Notes: generated by a model from the letters alone, not told the origin. DNA of 64,000 nucleotides from Paenibacillus sp. TCA20 (GCF_000732325.1 NZ_BBIW01000001.1:682001-746000); one strand, 5' to 3'; shown: positions 42,752 through 53,261, numbered from the stretch's first letter. Numbers and translations: made by a program.

Positions 42752-44341
42752 TTATGTCTTTTCGATGTTAGTTATTTTATACAAAAAGTAATCAAAATCA
42801 GCGTGTTTACGGGTACCGCCAAGATCCTGCACACAGAGACCAATATAAGTTCCTGTAAATCGGATGTATTCCGGAGATTCATCAGACAGATGTGTGACAT
42901 CCAGCCATCCACCTGCTGGATACCAGGATGAGTCATCATCGCATGCAAAGTAAAAGCAGGCACGGTCATACTCATACACAACCTTCAACCGAATTCGATT
43001 CTCTGATTTTAGTGGAATATCCTCCAACAGTTCGTCGTATATTCCGTATCTCGACTGAAGAATTCCCAAGCACATTCCCTTCTCTTCATGATAGGTGACC
43101 CGTAGATAGAGGTAGTCTTTGGTATCGTAGTACAGAATCAGTCCTGCCATTTGCTGCGGATGGTCCGGCGCAAATTCCAGGCAGGTTTCAACTTCACATC
43201 TGAAATCCTGAAGCCTCCGGGCGACCATGCTTTGTCTGTGTGTCGAGCTCATGGATTCCATCCCGCGCAAGCGCAAGTAACCGGGTCGTTCCGTCAGGCT
43301 GAGCCAAGATGAATCGGGTGGTATACGAAGGGTATTCCAATCGTTACGTAGCTCTGATTGATCGAAATGATCCATTTCCGGGACCGGTTCAAATGGAACT
43401 GACGAGATTTTCGGTGCAGGCACCGAAACCTCCGGATGCCGACCACCGTTAGACAGCTTCAGCCAGCCTTCATCGCTCCACGTACACGGTTGAAGAGCAG
43501 TCTCACGTCCAAGGATGCAAAATTTCTCCTGAACTGGCCTTCCGACCAGATGAGCCATATACCATTCACCCATGTGAGTTTCGACAAGACTGCCGTGACC
43601 AGCCTTCTGCAGAGTCAACTCCGGCCTGCCGTATGATGTAAGAATTGGATTCCCCGGATCAACTTCATAAGGACCTTGCAGGGAACGAGAGCGGGCAACC
43701 GTAACGGCATGTTCATAACCCGTACCGCCTTCAGCCATAATCAAGTAATAATAGTCTTTGTGTCTATATAGATGAGGCGCTTCTGTCAGCCCCAGTTCTG
43801 TTCCCTTAAAAATGTTAATAGCACGTCCGATCAGCTTTTGATCCTGAACAGAATATTCCTGCAACACGATGCCTGCAAACCGATTTTTGCCCTTCCGGTG
43901 ATCCCAGATCATGTTGACCAACCACTTGCGACCATCTTCATCGTGAAATAAGGAAGGATCGAAGCCGCTGCTGTTCAGAAAAACCGGTTCGGACCATGGC
44001 CCTTCGATATCTGTTGCGGTCACAAGGTAATTGTGAGTATCTTTGAAAGCCCCTACACGGCTTTTGACATCTGTGTAGATCAGGTAAAAAACGCCGTTGT
44101 CGTAGCTAAGGCATGGAGCCCATATCCCTCCGGAATTGATGTTTCCTTCCATATTCAGCTGAGTGATACGGGTCAGCGGAGAAGTTATTGGCCGCCAATG
44201 AATCAGGTCCCGGGAATGGTGAATTCGTACACCCGGAAACCATTCGAAGGTAGAAGTGGCGATATAATAATCTTCCCCCGCCCTGCATATGGACGGATCG
44301 GGATGGAACCCGGGAAGAATGGGGTTGGTAATCATATTCAT
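42752..44341 (-). CDS. xynB: Beta-xylosidase, GH43
   Basis: A 529-residue intracellular enzyme. The five-bladed propeller has the three catalytic acids in order: Asp in PGFHPDPSIC (base), Asp in NSSGFDPSLFHDEDG (pKa modulator) and Glu in GLTEAPHLYRH (acid). SGGIWAPCLSY and AGHGSLVETHMGEWYMAHLVGRP are typical of the subfamily with beta-xylosidase activity, and the C-terminal 200 residues form the accessory beta-sandwich. It releases xylose from imported xylo-oligosaccharides; some relatives also remove arabinose. Last gene of an operon with three Weimberg-pathway enzymes; GGAGG lies 11 bases before the start. Confidence 0.92.
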   Translation of the reverse strand: MNMITNPILPGFHPDPSICRAGEDYYIATSTFEWFPGVRIHHSRDLIHWRPITSPLTRITQLNMEGNINSGGIWAPCLSYDNGVFYLIYTDVKSRVGAFKDTHNYLVTATDIEGPWSEPVFLNSSGFDPSLFHDEDGRKWLVNMIWDHRKGKNRFAGIVLQEYSVQDQKLIGRAINIFKGTELGLTEAPHLYRHKDYYYLIMAEGGTGYEHAVTVARSRSLQGPYEVDPGNPILTSYGRPELTLQKAGHGSLVETHMGEWYMAHLVGRPVQEKFCILGRETALQPCTWSDEGWLKLSNGGRHPEVSVPAPKISSVPFEPVPEMDHFDQSELRNDWNTLRIPPDSSWLSLTERPGYLRLRGMESMSSTHRQSMVARRLQDFRCEVETCLEFAPDHPQQMAGLILYYDTKDYLYLRVTYHEEKGMCLGILQSRYGIYDELLEDIPLKSENRIRLKVVYEYDRACFYFACDDDSSWYPAGGWLDVTHLSDESPEYIRFTGTYIGLCVQDLGGTRKHADFDYFLYKITNIEKT

Positions 44342-44399
44342 TATAGAAGCAACCTCCGGTATTCAAATAATGGCAGAAACAACAAATGATAAGAATGCA

Positions 44400-46373
44400 T
44401 CACCATGCCAGCACTTTTTTGCCGGCTTCCAGGGCAGTTATGATCCGGTCTACATCATATATATTCCCTCTCCATGTTCCGCCGCTGACAGCTTGCAGCG
44501 CAGCCCACAGCCTGGTATCATCCGGCAAATTCTCATCAGGACGCATATCTGGATGAAAGGACCTTCGGGCCAGAATGAAAGCTCCTTCTTCTGGCGAAAA
44601 CTCCGTATCTCCTTCTCCAATGAAGTTCACGCTGCCCTCGAGCTTGCCCCGATCCACAACGATGTCAATCAAGTCGCCGTTCCGGAGTTTGCCAATGGGC
44701 CCTCCTGCCAGCGCTTCAGGCCCAACATGGCCGATACATGCTCCGGTTGAAACTCCCGAGAAGCGGGCATCGGTGATGAGTGATACATATTTTCCAAAAG
44801 ACAAGTGCTTGAGCGCAGAAGTAAGCTGATACGTTTCCTCCATCCCGGTTCCTGAAGGTCCACGCCCGAGCAGCACGACTACGTCACCAGCCAGAACTCC
44901 GCCAGTCTTAATGGCACGGATCGCCTCACGTTCAGTTGTAAACACCTTTGCCCGGCCACGATGCCGATACACGCCATGCTCATCCAGCACATCAGGATCA
45001 ATGGATGTAGATTTGATGACAGAGCCTTCTGGCGCGATATTCCCGGTGGGAAAGGTCACGGTGGAAGAAATCCCAAGATGCTGCGACTGCTCTAAGCTCA
45101 TGATCACACTATCCGGATCAATTCCGTCCTTCTCTTCCAATTGCTTGCGTATGAGATGACGACGTTCCGACGATTCCCACCAATCCAGCACTTCACCCAG
45201 TGACGCACCTGTTACTGTAAGTACAGATTCATCCAGCAGGCCAAGCTGTCTAAGGTGAAGCATAACCTCAGGAACACCCCCGGCCTGGAAAACCCGTATG
45301 GTCGGATGGAAGATGGGTCCGTTCGGCAGAGCACTAACCAGTCTTGGAACGTTCTTGTTCACCTGTATCCAGTCCTGTACCGTTGGCACAGTTAAACCCG
45401 CTGCATGGGCAGCAGCCGGGATGTGAAGAAGCAGGTTAGTAGATCCGCCGAACGCGGCATGAACGGCCATGGCATTGCGAATGGACGCATCTGTAACAAT
45501 GTCTGCCATCTTGATCCCTTGGGACTCCATGTTGATCAGTGCACGCGAAGATTGGCGCGCCATCTCGAACCAGATCGGCTGCCCTGAAGGTGCCAGAGCG
45601 GCATGCGGCACCGTCATGCCCAATGCCTCTGCTACCACCTGGGCAGTTGCCGCGGTCCCCAGAAACTGACAGCCGCCGCCGGGTGTAGCGCAGGCCCGGC
45701 ATCCCAGCTCCGATGCCATTTCAAGAGAGAGCTCTCCATTCGCGTACCTTGCACCAATGGTTTGAATTTTACCTGCATCCTCCCCATCGGTAGGCGGAAG
45801 CGTAACGCCGCCGGGAACAATAACTCCGGGCAGCTGCGGCATACCTGCAAGTGCAAGCATCATGGCAGGCAGCCCTTTATCACAAGTTGCAACACCGAGC
45901 ACGCCTTTTCGCGTGGGCAGGGATCGAATCAATCTGCGGAATACCATCGCGGCATCGTTTCGGTATGGCAGTGAGTCGAACATGCCGGTTGTTCCTTGAG
46001 ACCTTCCGTCGCATGGGTCGCTGACATAGCCAGCAAACGGGATTCCTCCGTGGCTTGATATTTCTTCTGCGGCAGCTTTCATCAGTAAACCGACTTCCCA
46101 GTGTCCTGTATGGTAGCCAAGAGCTGCGGGACTACCATCTTCATTACGGATACCGCCCTGTGTACTTAAGATCAGAAACTGTTTTCCGTTCAATTCTCCA
46201 GGCTTCCAGCCCATTCCGACATTCTGAGACATGCCGAACAAGTCGCCGCTTGGAGCGTTCCGCAGCAAATCATCGGTTAAAGGCAGACGTCCTGTTGCCC
46301 CTGGAGCATGCGCTATAATATCATAGCTGCTTGACTCCTTTTCCCCCATAATCGACACAATCTGTTCGTACAT
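44400..46373 (-). CDS. xylD: D-xylonate dehydratase, IlvD/Edd family (YagF/YjhG type)
   Basis: A 657-residue dehydratase converting D-xylonate to 2-keto-3-deoxy-xylonate. Iron-sulfur cysteines appear in [24 protein letters not shown] and [15 protein letters not shown]. The opening [23 protein letters not shown] and the total length match the YagF/YjhG branch of E. coli, known xylonate dehydratases, rather than biosynthetic IlvD (about 560). GGGAGG six bases before the ATG fixes the start. It follows the aldehyde dehydrogenase by 16 bases. L-arabinonate is a possible alternative substrate. Confidence 0.88.
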   Translation of the reverse strand: MYEQIVSIMGEKESSSYDIIAHAPGATGRLPLTDDLLRNAPSGDLFGMSQNVGMGWKPGELNGKQFLILSTQGGIRNEDGSPAALGYHTGHWEVGLLMKAAAEEISSHGGIPFAGYVSDPCDGRSQGTTGMFDSLPYRNDAAMVFRRLIRSLPTRKGVLGVATCDKGLPAMMLALAGMPQLPGVIVPGGVTLPPTDGEDAGKIQTIGARYANGELSLEMASELGCRACATPGGGCQFLGTAATAQVVAEALGMTVPHAALAPSGQPIWFEMARQSSRALINMESQGIKMADIVTDASIRNAMAVHAAFGGSTNLLLHIPAAAHAAGLTVPTVQDWIQVNKNVPRLVSALPNGPIFHPTIRVFQAGGVPEVMLHLRQLGLLDESVLTVTGASLGEVLDWWESSERRHLIRKQLEEKDGIDPDSVIMSLEQSQHLGISSTVTFPTGNIAPEGSVIKSTSIDPDVLDEHGVYRHRGRAKVFTTEREAIRAIKTGGVLAGDVVVLLGRGPSGTGMEETYQLTSALKHLSFGKYVSLITDARFSGVSTGACIGHVGPEALAGGPIGKLRNGDLIDIVVDRGKLEGSVNFIGEGDTEFSPEEGAFILARRSFHPDMRPDENLPDDTRLWAALQAVSGGTWRGNIYDVDRIITALEAGKKVLAW

Positions 46374-46389
46374 GGTAGCCTCCCACAGT

Positions 46390-47856
46390 TTATGACTTCA
46401 CAAAGACTGTTTTGATCGCCGTAAAAAACTCGATTGCCGCTTGCCCCTGTTCTCTGGAATGCGAGCTTGACATCTTCATTCCACCGAACGGTGCCTGCAG
46501 TTCTACGCCAGCAGTTTCCGCATTAATTCTTACGAGTCCGGCATCCATATCCCGGATGAAGGAGAGCATAGCCCCGACGTTTTGTGTATAGATTGAAGCA
46601 CTCAAACCATAATCGCTGTCATTTGCGAACGCGATGGCCTCTTCCAAGGAATCCACCGGAATCAAGGCCAGGACCGGTCCGAATATTTCTTCCCGGGCAA
46701 TGGACATGTGCGGTTCGACACCTTCAAATACCGTCGGCTGTACATAAAATCCTTCTGCGAGCTCAGGATTGTCCGGTCTTTTTCCTCCAGCGAGCAGAAC
46801 GGCACCTTCATCCTGCCCTTTTTGAATGTAACCAAGCACGGTATTAAGCTGACCTTCACTAGCACATGGCCCCATCCAGCTTCCTGAAGACATGCCGTCC
46901 CCCAAACGGATTTCCTGGATTTGTGACAGAAGTTTTTCTTTAAAGGCATCGTATACTTTTCGTTCAATAATGACCTTACTGGTGGCTGTGCATTTTTGAC
47001 CGGTTGATTTCAAGCCGCCGCTGATGGTGGCCTCAACAGCCAATTCCAAATCAGCGTCTGCCGCGATGATAATCGGGTTTTTGCCACCCATCTCAAGCTG
47101 ATACTTGGCTCCGCGAGCAAGTGCAGCGGCACCGACCCGCTTCCCAACTTCATTGGACCCTGTAAACGTTATTCCATTTACATCGGGGTGCTCAGCAAGT
47201 GCAGAGCCGATTACCGAGCCTTTTCCGCTCACGAGATTGAGAACACCAGCTGGTATGCCGGCTTCCTCAAAACATTCCAAAACCTTGGCTGCTGTAACCG
47301 CCGTTTCCTGAGCTGGCTTCAATACAACGGTGTTGCCATAGATCAATGCCGGTGCTGTTTTCCAGATGGGAATAGCCACCGGAAAGTTCCAAGGTGCAAT
47401 TACACCGACTACGCCAAGTGGCACACGGGTCGTGAACATTAGTGCTTCTCTATCCGTCGAGGGAATCACATCACCCGTTTTTCGCATGCCTTCCCCTGCG
47501 TAATATCTCAAAATGGCGACGCCGCGCATCGTTTCTCCTTTGGCTTCCGGGAATGTTTTCCCCATTTCTCTGGTCATGGCTTCCGCCACCTCGTCAGCCC
47601 GGCGTTCCAGCACATTTGCGGCTTGGAAAAGATAATTTCCCCGTTCCGCACCCGTTAAGTTCCGCCAGGCCTTTGCTGCTTCTTTTGCGGATGTGACTGC
47701 ATTGTTCAGGTCCTCTACACCCGAGGCGGGCACATAACCCACAATTTCTTTTCGATTCGCCGGATTAATGCTCGGTTCCGTCTTTCCGGATGTTGGTTTC
47801 ACCCATTCCCCGTTAATAAAATTGTTATAGGTCTGCTCTAACTGAAATGCGCTCAT
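46390..47856 (-). CDS. Alpha-ketoglutarate semialdehyde dehydrogenase
   Basis: A 488-residue NAD(P)-dependent aldehyde dehydrogenase. Cofactor and catalytic residues are in place: [11 protein letters not shown] (glycine motif), Glu255 in LEMGGKNP and Cys289 in [12 protein letters not shown]. The KCTATSKVI pattern is that of 2,5-dioxovalerate dehydrogenases such as B. subtilis YcbD. With its neighbours it would oxidise alpha-ketoglutarate semialdehyde to alpha-ketoglutarate, the last Weimberg step. ATG at 47856 lies 9 bases after AAGGAGG; the GTG immediately after that site is too close. Confidence 0.9.
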   Translation of the reverse strand: MSAFQLEQTYNNFINGEWVKPTSGKTEPSINPANRKEIVGYVPASGVEDLNNAVTSAKEAAKAWRNLTGAERGNYLFQAANVLERRADEVAEAMTREMGKTFPEAKGETMRGVAILRYYAGEGMRKTGDVIPSTDREALMFTTRVPLGVVGVIAPWNFPVAIPIWKTAPALIYGNTVVLKPAQETAVTAAKVLECFEEAGIPAGVLNLVSGKGSVIGSALAEHPDVNGITFTGSNEVGKRVGAAALARGAKYQLEMGGKNPIIIAADADLELAVEATISGGLKSTGQKCTATSKVIIERKVYDAFKEKLLSQIQEIRLGDGMSSGSWMGPCASEGQLNTVLGYIQKGQDEGAVLLAGGKRPDNPELAEGFYVQPTVFEGVEPHMSIAREEIFGPVLALIPVDSLEEAIAFANDSDYGLSASIYTQNVGAMLSFIRDMDAGLVRINAETAGVELQAPFGGMKMSSSHSREQGQAAIEFFTAIKTVFVKS

Positions 47857-47877
47857 CGCATTCACCCTCCTTCTAAA

Positions 47878-48753
47878 CTAGTTTGAAATGACAGGATTGA
47901 TTAGTGTCCCGATATCACTTATGGATATTTCAATGCGGTCTCCTGGTTCAAGGGTGAAATCATTCGGAGGCACGATGTTAGTGCCTGTCAAAAGTACCGT
48001 ACCGTCATACAAATCGTTATCCCTTGCCAAAAAGGAAACCAGTTCATCCAGCTTACGGTTTAATTCACTCGTACTCGCTTCACTTTTAACAACCACTACT
48101 TCATCGCGATAGATCTGGCAGACGATGCTGAATTCATATGGATTCTTGACCGTTTCTGCCAGTCGAATAGCAGGACCTATGGAACAGGAATTGCGCCATA
48201 TTTTGGCTTGTGGCAGATACAACGGGTTTTCCCCTTCGATATCGCGGCAGCTCATGTCATTTCCGGCGATGTATCCCACAATGCTGCCATCTGCGGCAAG
48301 CACCAATCCAAGCTCAGGCTCCGGGATCTGCCAAGTAGAATCGCTGCGTAGCGTGACAGCCTCATTCGGTCCAATAGTCCTGGCTGCTGTGGATTTAAAA
48401 AAAATCTCCGGTCTCTCTGCGTCATAGACCTTATCGTAAAAAGTTTCCGCATCCAACTTTCCATCTGTAGCTTCATAATTCCGCGCTTCCCGGCTCCGCT
48501 GATAAGTAACACCCGCTGCCCACACTTCCGGAGCTTCCACTGGTGTGGTCAGGTGCAGAGAAGTCCAATCATCGGTCAGCTTGTTCAACGGTATAAGAGC
48601 GCTTTCAATCAATTGAACCGGAGTAACCTCTTTCTCCTTTGCCTGATAAATTAAAGTCATAAAATCTACTTGCGGCAAACGATACGCTTTTTCATCATCC
48701 GTAACGGCTGCCAACCACTTCTGTTGTCCATCCAAAAATCGAATAATTCTCAT
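47878..48753 (-). CDS. 2-keto-3-deoxy-pentonate dehydratase, fumarylacetoacetate hydrolase fold
   Basis: A 291-residue protein of the FAH superfamily. The metal-binding acids lie in WQIPEPELGLVL and NDMSCRDIEGENPLYLPQAK; TGTNIVPPNDFTLEPGDRIEIS is the conserved C-terminus. VWAAGVTYQRSREAR with FYDKVYDAERPEIFFKS is typical of the sugar-acid branch (Caulobacter XylX, KdaD) that dehydrates 2-keto-3-deoxy-xylonate or arabinonate to alpha-ketoglutarate semialdehyde. It is the first gene of the operon, 13 bases before the aldehyde dehydrogenase frame. The sugar-acid role is strengthened by the two downstream enzymes. Confidence 0.85.
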   Translation of the reverse strand: MRIIRFLDGQQKWLAAVTDDEKAYRLPQVDFMTLIYQAKEKEVTPVQLIESALIPLNKLTDDWTSLHLTTPVEAPEVWAAGVTYQRSREARNYEATDGKLDAETFYDKVYDAERPEIFFKSTAARTIGPNEAVTLRSDSTWQIPEPELGLVLAADGSIVGYIAGNDMSCRDIEGENPLYLPQAKIWRNSCSIGPAIRLAETVKNPYEFSIVCQIYRDEVVVVKSEASTSELNRKLDELVSFLARDNDLYDGTVLLTGTNIVPPNDFTLEPGDRIEISISDIGTLINPVISN

Positions 48754-48922
48754 TACAGCTTGCCCCCAATCTCCCTACCGGGTTGATAACACTACCTTAA
48801 CACCAGCGATGATTCATGACGATATACTAATCACTCCGGCAACTTATCCTTTTCACGCATTATTTTTCTGTTAAGATAAATCTATCCGCATTTGGAATAC
48901 AGAGCATTACAAGGAGGTAGCT

Positions 48923-49837
48923 GTGACCAAAATTTCAGAAGCCGTATATTTAGGCCGTCTGCCTGATGTTCGCATGTCTTTTCAATTGTTGGGACTGCAT
49001 GCAAGACAAGTAGATTCCAAATGGACATATCCGTCTCATGAGCATTCCATGTATGAAATTCACTGGATGCTCGACGGTGAGATGAACATGGTGGTCAACG
49101 GTCAGTCGTACAGTCAATCCATTGGAGACCTTCTGTTTATCCGTCCGGGTATGACTCACTCCTGCACTGGTGCCGGACCGCAGGGTTTCACATACTTCTC
49201 CGTTCATTTCAGCGTACACGATACCTCTTTCTGCAGAGAACTCAACCGCTGCAAGGACATTTATTATCCGGCAAATTCGAGCCTCACTTTAGGATTGTCC
49301 TCTTCACTGTGTACCTTGTATGATCTGGCCAGAGAGCACTTATCCATGCCGTTGTCTTCCTCCAAACAGATGAAGGTTCATGCCGCCGTATTCGAACTGC
49401 TCGGCTCCCTGGTTGGCCAGTTATCCCAGAATGTATCCGTTACCTTATCCAGAAAAGAGACCATTGCCCACCAAATTGCCGAGCACATTGAGGACTCCGT
49501 AAGATATATCCACCTTCATGGTGACGTTAGGGAAAGCGAACGAACCTGGATCCAAGACATCGCCAAGTCGCTGAAGATTAGCCCTTCACAGATCAACCGG
49601 ATCTTTCGGGAGGTATACGGTACAGCCCCGCGCAGGTTTCTGTCAGAAACACTTCTGAACGAAGCTCAGCGGCTGTTAAAACAAACAGACTTGAATATTG
49701 ACCATATTGCGATGATGCTTGGATACAAGACCAACGCGCATTTCAGCCGTCAGTTCAAGCGATGGACAGGCATTACGCCAAGCGAGTTTCGTATCCATTC
49801 CCAGCGAATTGCTGCAGAGGAGCATTTCGGTGATTGA
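48923..49837 (+). CDS. AraC-family regulator with cupin sensor domain
   Basis: A 304-residue cytoplasmic regulator. The N-terminal cupin (HEHSMYEIHWMLDGEMNMVV, GDLLFIRPGMTHS) is the sugar-sensing half, and two helix-turn-helix motifs fill the C-terminus: WIQDIAKSLKISPSQINRIF and IDHIAMMLGYKTNAHFSRQF. It is divergent from the xylonate/xylosidase operon with a 169-base shared control region, so it is the likely activator of that operon. Start is a GTG with AAGGAGG upstream. Inducer may be xylose, xylonate or a derivative. Confidence 0.88.
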   Translation: MTKISEAVYLGRLPDVRMSFQLLGLHARQVDSKWTYPSHEHSMYEIHWMLDGEMNMVVNGQSYSQSIGDLLFIRPGMTHSCTGAGPQGFTYFSVHFSVHDTSFCRELNRCKDIYYPANSSLTLGLSSSLCTLYDLAREHLSMPLSSSKQMKVHAAVFELLGSLVGQLSQNVSVTLSRKETIAHQIAEHIEDSVRYIHLHGDVRESERTWIQDIAKSLKISPSQINRIFREVYGTAPRRFLSETLLNEAQRLLKQTDLNIDHIAMMLGYKTNAHFSRQFKRWTGITPSEFRIHSQRIAAEEHFGD

Positions 49838-49852
49838 AGAACCTTTCCACAG

Positions 49853-49890
49853 AAATAAGCAGCTGCCGGGTTACGGCAGCTGCTTATTTC
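49853..49890. terminator. Bidirectional terminator between the AraC and glycerate kinase genes
   Basis: A 16-bp perfect stem (AAATAAGCAGCTGCCG and its complement) with a 5-base loop. It lies 15 bases after the AraC gene and about 90 bases beyond the glycerate kinase stop. Confidence 0.85.
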
Positions 49891-49980
49891 ATAACAGAGT
49901 TCGAATCTGTGCAGCCCATTGCCTCATTTTCTCTTGCACTAGTCCCTGCCCTTATCCTGCTTGTCAATCAGGATTATTGC

Positions 49981-51120
49981 TCAAGCCAGCTTCAAAATTC
50001 GACCAATGTTCTCACAGGTTCTCTCCACATTTTGAGGTCCTTCCGCTAACAGCTTCTCAATGTCTGAAGCGCCTGGCACGATGCCAAAGATTGCGTCAAT
50101 TCCTTCTTCGTACAACACCTCAACACCTTCGCCGATATACCCTGCCAGTGCAATCACTTTCTTACCTTCCAGCTTGGCCGCCTTCGCAACACCATATGGT
50201 GTCTTGCCGAATTTGGTCTGGAAGTCCATACCGCCTTCTCCGGTGAAACAGTAATCCGCCAATGCCAGCTTGCTGCGAAGCCCCGTGTACTCAATCACGA
50301 TATCGATGCCACGCTGCAGGGTTGCCTGGGTAAAGATAAGCAATCCTGCTCCAAGACCGCCTGCTGCTCCTGCACCAGGGATATCACGAATATCTTTGCC
50401 GAGCTGTTCTTTGACCACAGCTGCATAATTCGCAAGATTCGCATCGAGTGTGAGTACCATTTCAGGTGTTGCTCCTTTTTGCGGTCCAAAAACATGAGAG
50501 GCTCCCGTTTCTCCACACAGTGGATTTGTCACATCACAAGCCACAATGATCTCTACATCTGCAAGGCGTGTATCAAGCTCACTTGTATCAATCGTGGCAA
50601 GCTTACCGAGACTTCCTCCGCCGCGCGGCAGTGTGTGCCCCTCCGTATCCAGAAACTTCACACCAAGTGCCTCTGCCATACCTGCACCGCCATCATTGGT
50701 TGCACTGCCGCCAATACCAATAATGATCTTCTTGATGCCTTGATCCAGACATTCCTTAATCAGTTCACCTGTTCCATAGGTCGATGTAACTAAAGGATTC
50801 TTGGTTTCCTTGGTCACAAGATGGATGCCACTCGCAGAAGCCATCTCAATCGCAGCCGTCACACCATCTCCCATAATTCCGTATTTTGCGGCAACCGTTT
50901 CGCCTAACGGCCCTGAGACCTTTTTTTCCACCATTCTACCGCCGGTTGCATCTACGAGAGATTGAACAGTACCTTCTCCGCCATCGGCCATCGGCACGTG
51001 GATGTAGCTCGCATCCGGAAATGCTTTACGCAAACCTGCTTCCATTGCTACGCAGACTTCCTTTGCCGTCATGCTTTCTTTGAAAGAATCGGGCGCCAGC
51101 AAAAATGTTGGTTGGTTCAT
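49981..51120 (-). CDS. Glycerate kinase (GlxK/GarK family)
   Basis: A 379-residue enzyme phosphorylating D-glycerate to 2-phosphoglycerate. FLLAPDSFKESMTAKEVC at the N-terminus and PMADGGEGTVQSLVDATGG are family signatures, as is GIGGSATNDGGAGMAEALG (nucleotide loop). It forms a two-gene unit with the GntP permease, 41 bases upstream. In other Firmicutes and in E. coli such genes are controlled by CdaR; here CdaR is broken. ATG at 51120 has GAGGTGAGAGGG upstream. Confidence 0.92.
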   Translation of the reverse strand: MNQPTFLLAPDSFKESMTAKEVCVAMEAGLRKAFPDASYIHVPMADGGEGTVQSLVDATGGRMVEKKVSGPLGETVAAKYGIMGDGVTAAIEMASASGIHLVTKETKNPLVTSTYGTGELIKECLDQGIKKIIIGIGGSATNDGGAGMAEALGVKFLDTEGHTLPRGGGSLGKLATIDTSELDTRLADVEIIVACDVTNPLCGETGASHVFGPQKGATPEMVLTLDANLANYAAVVKEQLGKDIRDIPGAGAAGGLGAGLLIFTQATLQRGIDIVIEYTGLRSKLALADYCFTGEGGMDFQTKFGKTPYGVAKAAKLEGKKVIALAGYIGEGVEVLYEEGIDAIFGIVPGASDIEKLLAEGPQNVERTCENIGRILKLA

Positions 51121-51161
51121 CCCTCTCACCTCATATATTCATTTAATGTATTTACTTCACC

Positions 51162-52460
51162 TTATAATAAAAATCCGTAAAGCAATGTTGCTACAATCGC
51201 CATCGTACCCCCGACAATCGCTTCATATGGCACAAGTCCCATACGCTGCTTAATCGACATGTTCATACTTCCTGCCGTAACGTGGAAATAGTTACCTTGC
51301 GGCAGAGAGTCAATAACCGTAGCACCTGTGTGAACCATTGCTGCTGCTGCGAGAGGTGCAGTACCCATGTTCAGGATCGCTTCACCAAAAGATCCGGTTG
51401 CCAGAATAACGCCTGTTGAGGTTGAAGCTGTGGCTGCCGCCATCAGAATACCTGCAATCGGTGCAAGGAAGGTTCCGGAAATTCCGGATGCTTCAATAAT
51501 ACTCACGACCTGTGTGGATAGATCCGAGTTCGAGATCAGTCCTGCAATACCGCCTGCACCGAGTAGAATGAGCACCGTTGCGGTCATTTTATTAAGCCCG
51601 GATGCGGAGTAGTCCAGAATTTTGTTTGCTTTTCCCATCGCCAGCATCCCGATGATCCCTGCGATCGGCAGGATAAACATAGCGTCTACTTTAAAGCTGG
51701 CAAGCAAATCGATGCCCAAGATGGAACCGATCGGGTTAATCATCAGCAGGATGACAGCTACGAGCGGTGCCACAATGGCCGTTTTGAGCGGTGGATATTT
51801 GGAAGCATCCACTTCTTCATCATTTACCGCTTCTTCAGCCGACACCATTGCCCCTTTGTTCTTCAGCAAGGACGCTACGATAACGGTTACAGCTAGTCCA
51901 AACAGAGCAGGAATGAACCCTGCGATCATGACTTGACTCAAATCTAAATTAAATCCGTTTGCTGCTGCAATCGTATTCGGATTAGGAGAAATGATATTCC
52001 CTGCTTTACCCCCGCCTGAGAGCGCAAGCAAGAGTGCAATCTTCGAAATGCCCATTTTGTTACCCACTGACAAGGCAATGGGTGCAACGATCAGTACTGC
52101 GACTGGAATAAATACACCTACGGCTGTAATAATCATTGTGGCAAGAGCAAGGGCGAGAATCGCCTTTCCGCCGCCAAATTTCTTCACAATCGCCTGCGCG
52201 ATCGTTTCGGCAGCACCGGACTCCATCATCACGCCAGCCAGAACCCCTGCGGCGAGTACCCGGAGAACCGTACCCATAACACTTTGTGTTCCACCAACAA
52301 GCACATCGATAGTTTCTTGCAGATTGGCTCCACCAATCAATGACCCAATGATGGCTCCCAGAAATAATGCATACACCGGATTTAGCTTTCTCAAGATGAG
52401 GATGATCGCAATGGCAAGTCCGACGAGCGCCCCGATCCAACTGATGGTTAATCCGTCCAT
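51162..52460 (-). CDS. GntP-family gluconate/glycerate permease
   Basis: A 432-residue transporter with about 12 helices. ISPNPNTIAAANGFNLDLS and HTGATVIDSLPQGNYFHVTAGSM-type segments are characteristic of GntP family members. With glycerate kinase downstream it likely imports D-glycerate or a related aldonate. Start at MDGLTISWIGALVG with a GGGGGC-type site upstream. Confidence 0.9.
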   Translation of the reverse strand: MDGLTISWIGALVGLAIAIILILRKLNPVYALFLGAIIGSLIGGANLQETIDVLVGGTQSVMGTVLRVLAAGVLAGVMMESGAAETIAQAIVKKFGGGKAILALALATMIITAVGVFIPVAVLIVAPIALSVGNKMGISKIALLLALSGGGKAGNIISPNPNTIAAANGFNLDLSQVMIAGFIPALFGLAVTVIVASLLKNKGAMVSAEEAVNDEEVDASKYPPLKTAIVAPLVAVILLMINPIGSILGIDLLASFKVDAMFILPIAGIIGMLAMGKANKILDYSASGLNKMTATVLILLGAGGIAGLISNSDLSTQVVSIIEASGISGTFLAPIAGILMAAATASTSTGVILATGSFGEAILNMGTAPLAAAAMVHTGATVIDSLPQGNYFHVTAGSMNMSIKQRMGLVPYEAIVGGTMAIVATLLYGFLL

Positions 52461-52605
52461 CTTTGTATGCCCCCTTATGTTTATTTATGAATTCGCTTTC
52501 TTGTTGAATACGCTTTCAGTATAAGATGAATTGAAGTTAAGAGATATTGATAAACGGACGATTTTTATTGTGCAAATGCACAACCACAGCTTCATTTTTC
52601 TTCCA

Positions 52606-52635
52606 ATTAAAAAACGGAGCACTGCGCTCCGTTCT
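52606..52635 (-). terminator. Terminator after the peptidase E gene
   Basis: AACGGAGC pairs with GCTCCGTT over a 5-base loop, followed on the minus strand by TTTTTT. A second AT-rich palindrome (TAGATAATTATCTA) lies between it and the stop codon. Confidence 0.85.
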
Positions 52636-52667
52636 GATCATTCCCTTATAAGTAGATAATTATCTAC

Positions 52668-53261
52668 TTAGGGAAGAATGATATATTCTCCGTCACCTAG
52701 AAAAAGAATAGGATCCGTAATCTCTTCCATCGCCTTCTTCACGACAGTCTCATAGGAAGCTGTACGATATCGGTTGCTATGAGGCAGAATTGCCGCTCGA
52801 AGCACACCGAGTCCACTAAATTCGGTCAACAGGGTCTCGTTCCATTCAGGATGAAGAATATCGGCATGCTGAATAGTGCTTCCGAATATCGCAGCCCCTG
52901 CACTTTGCCCAGATACCAGCTTACCTTCTGACAGCATAAATGCCAGAATTTCATGCGCACCGGAATCTTTAACTCGAGCCAGCAGATATAAAGGGTTCCC
53001 CCCATTAATATGTACAACATCATAATTCAGCAATAAATTTGCAGGGTCTGTATCCAAATCCACATAATCGACCTTCGCAAAACCAATGGCGTAGAACAAA
53101 TCTTTTGTTCTGACCGCGTGCTTGCTTTTATTTTTATACTGAATATCCGCCGTTGTTATAATACAAGCAGTTAGACCTGTTTTCACCTGGGGAAGCAAAC
53201 TGAGAAATTGTGCCATTGTGTGCTTCGAATACAGTCCGTTCGCCGTTAGAAATAGCGGCAT
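52668..53261 (-). CDS. Peptidase E-like (S51 / class I glutamine amidotransferase-like) protein
   Basis: A 197-residue protein. The nucleophile elbow LVSGQSAGAAIFGS holds Ser120, replacing the cysteine of glutamine amidotransferases, as in aspartyl dipeptidase (peptidase E). VHINGGNPLYLL and LRAAILPHSNRY supply the oxyanion loop and the His region. It would cut N-terminal Asp-X dipeptides or a related bond in the cytoplasm. A terminator follows. Confidence 0.8.
   Translation of the reverse strand: MPLFLTANGLYSKHTMAQFLSLLPQVKTGLTACIITTADIQYKNKSKHAVRTKDLFYAIGFAKVDYVDLDTDPANLLLNYDVVHINGGNPLYLLARVKDSGAHEILAFMLSEGKLVSGQSAGAAIFGSTIQHADILHPEWNETLLTEFSGLGVLRAAILPHSNRYRTASYETVVKKAMEEITDPILFLGDGEYIILP

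Noticed and set aside
51991..52524. Long plus-strand frame opposite the GntP permease, rich in Ala, Thr and Pro
   Set aside because: Composition is that of the reverse strand of a hydrophobic protein gene; no start signal.
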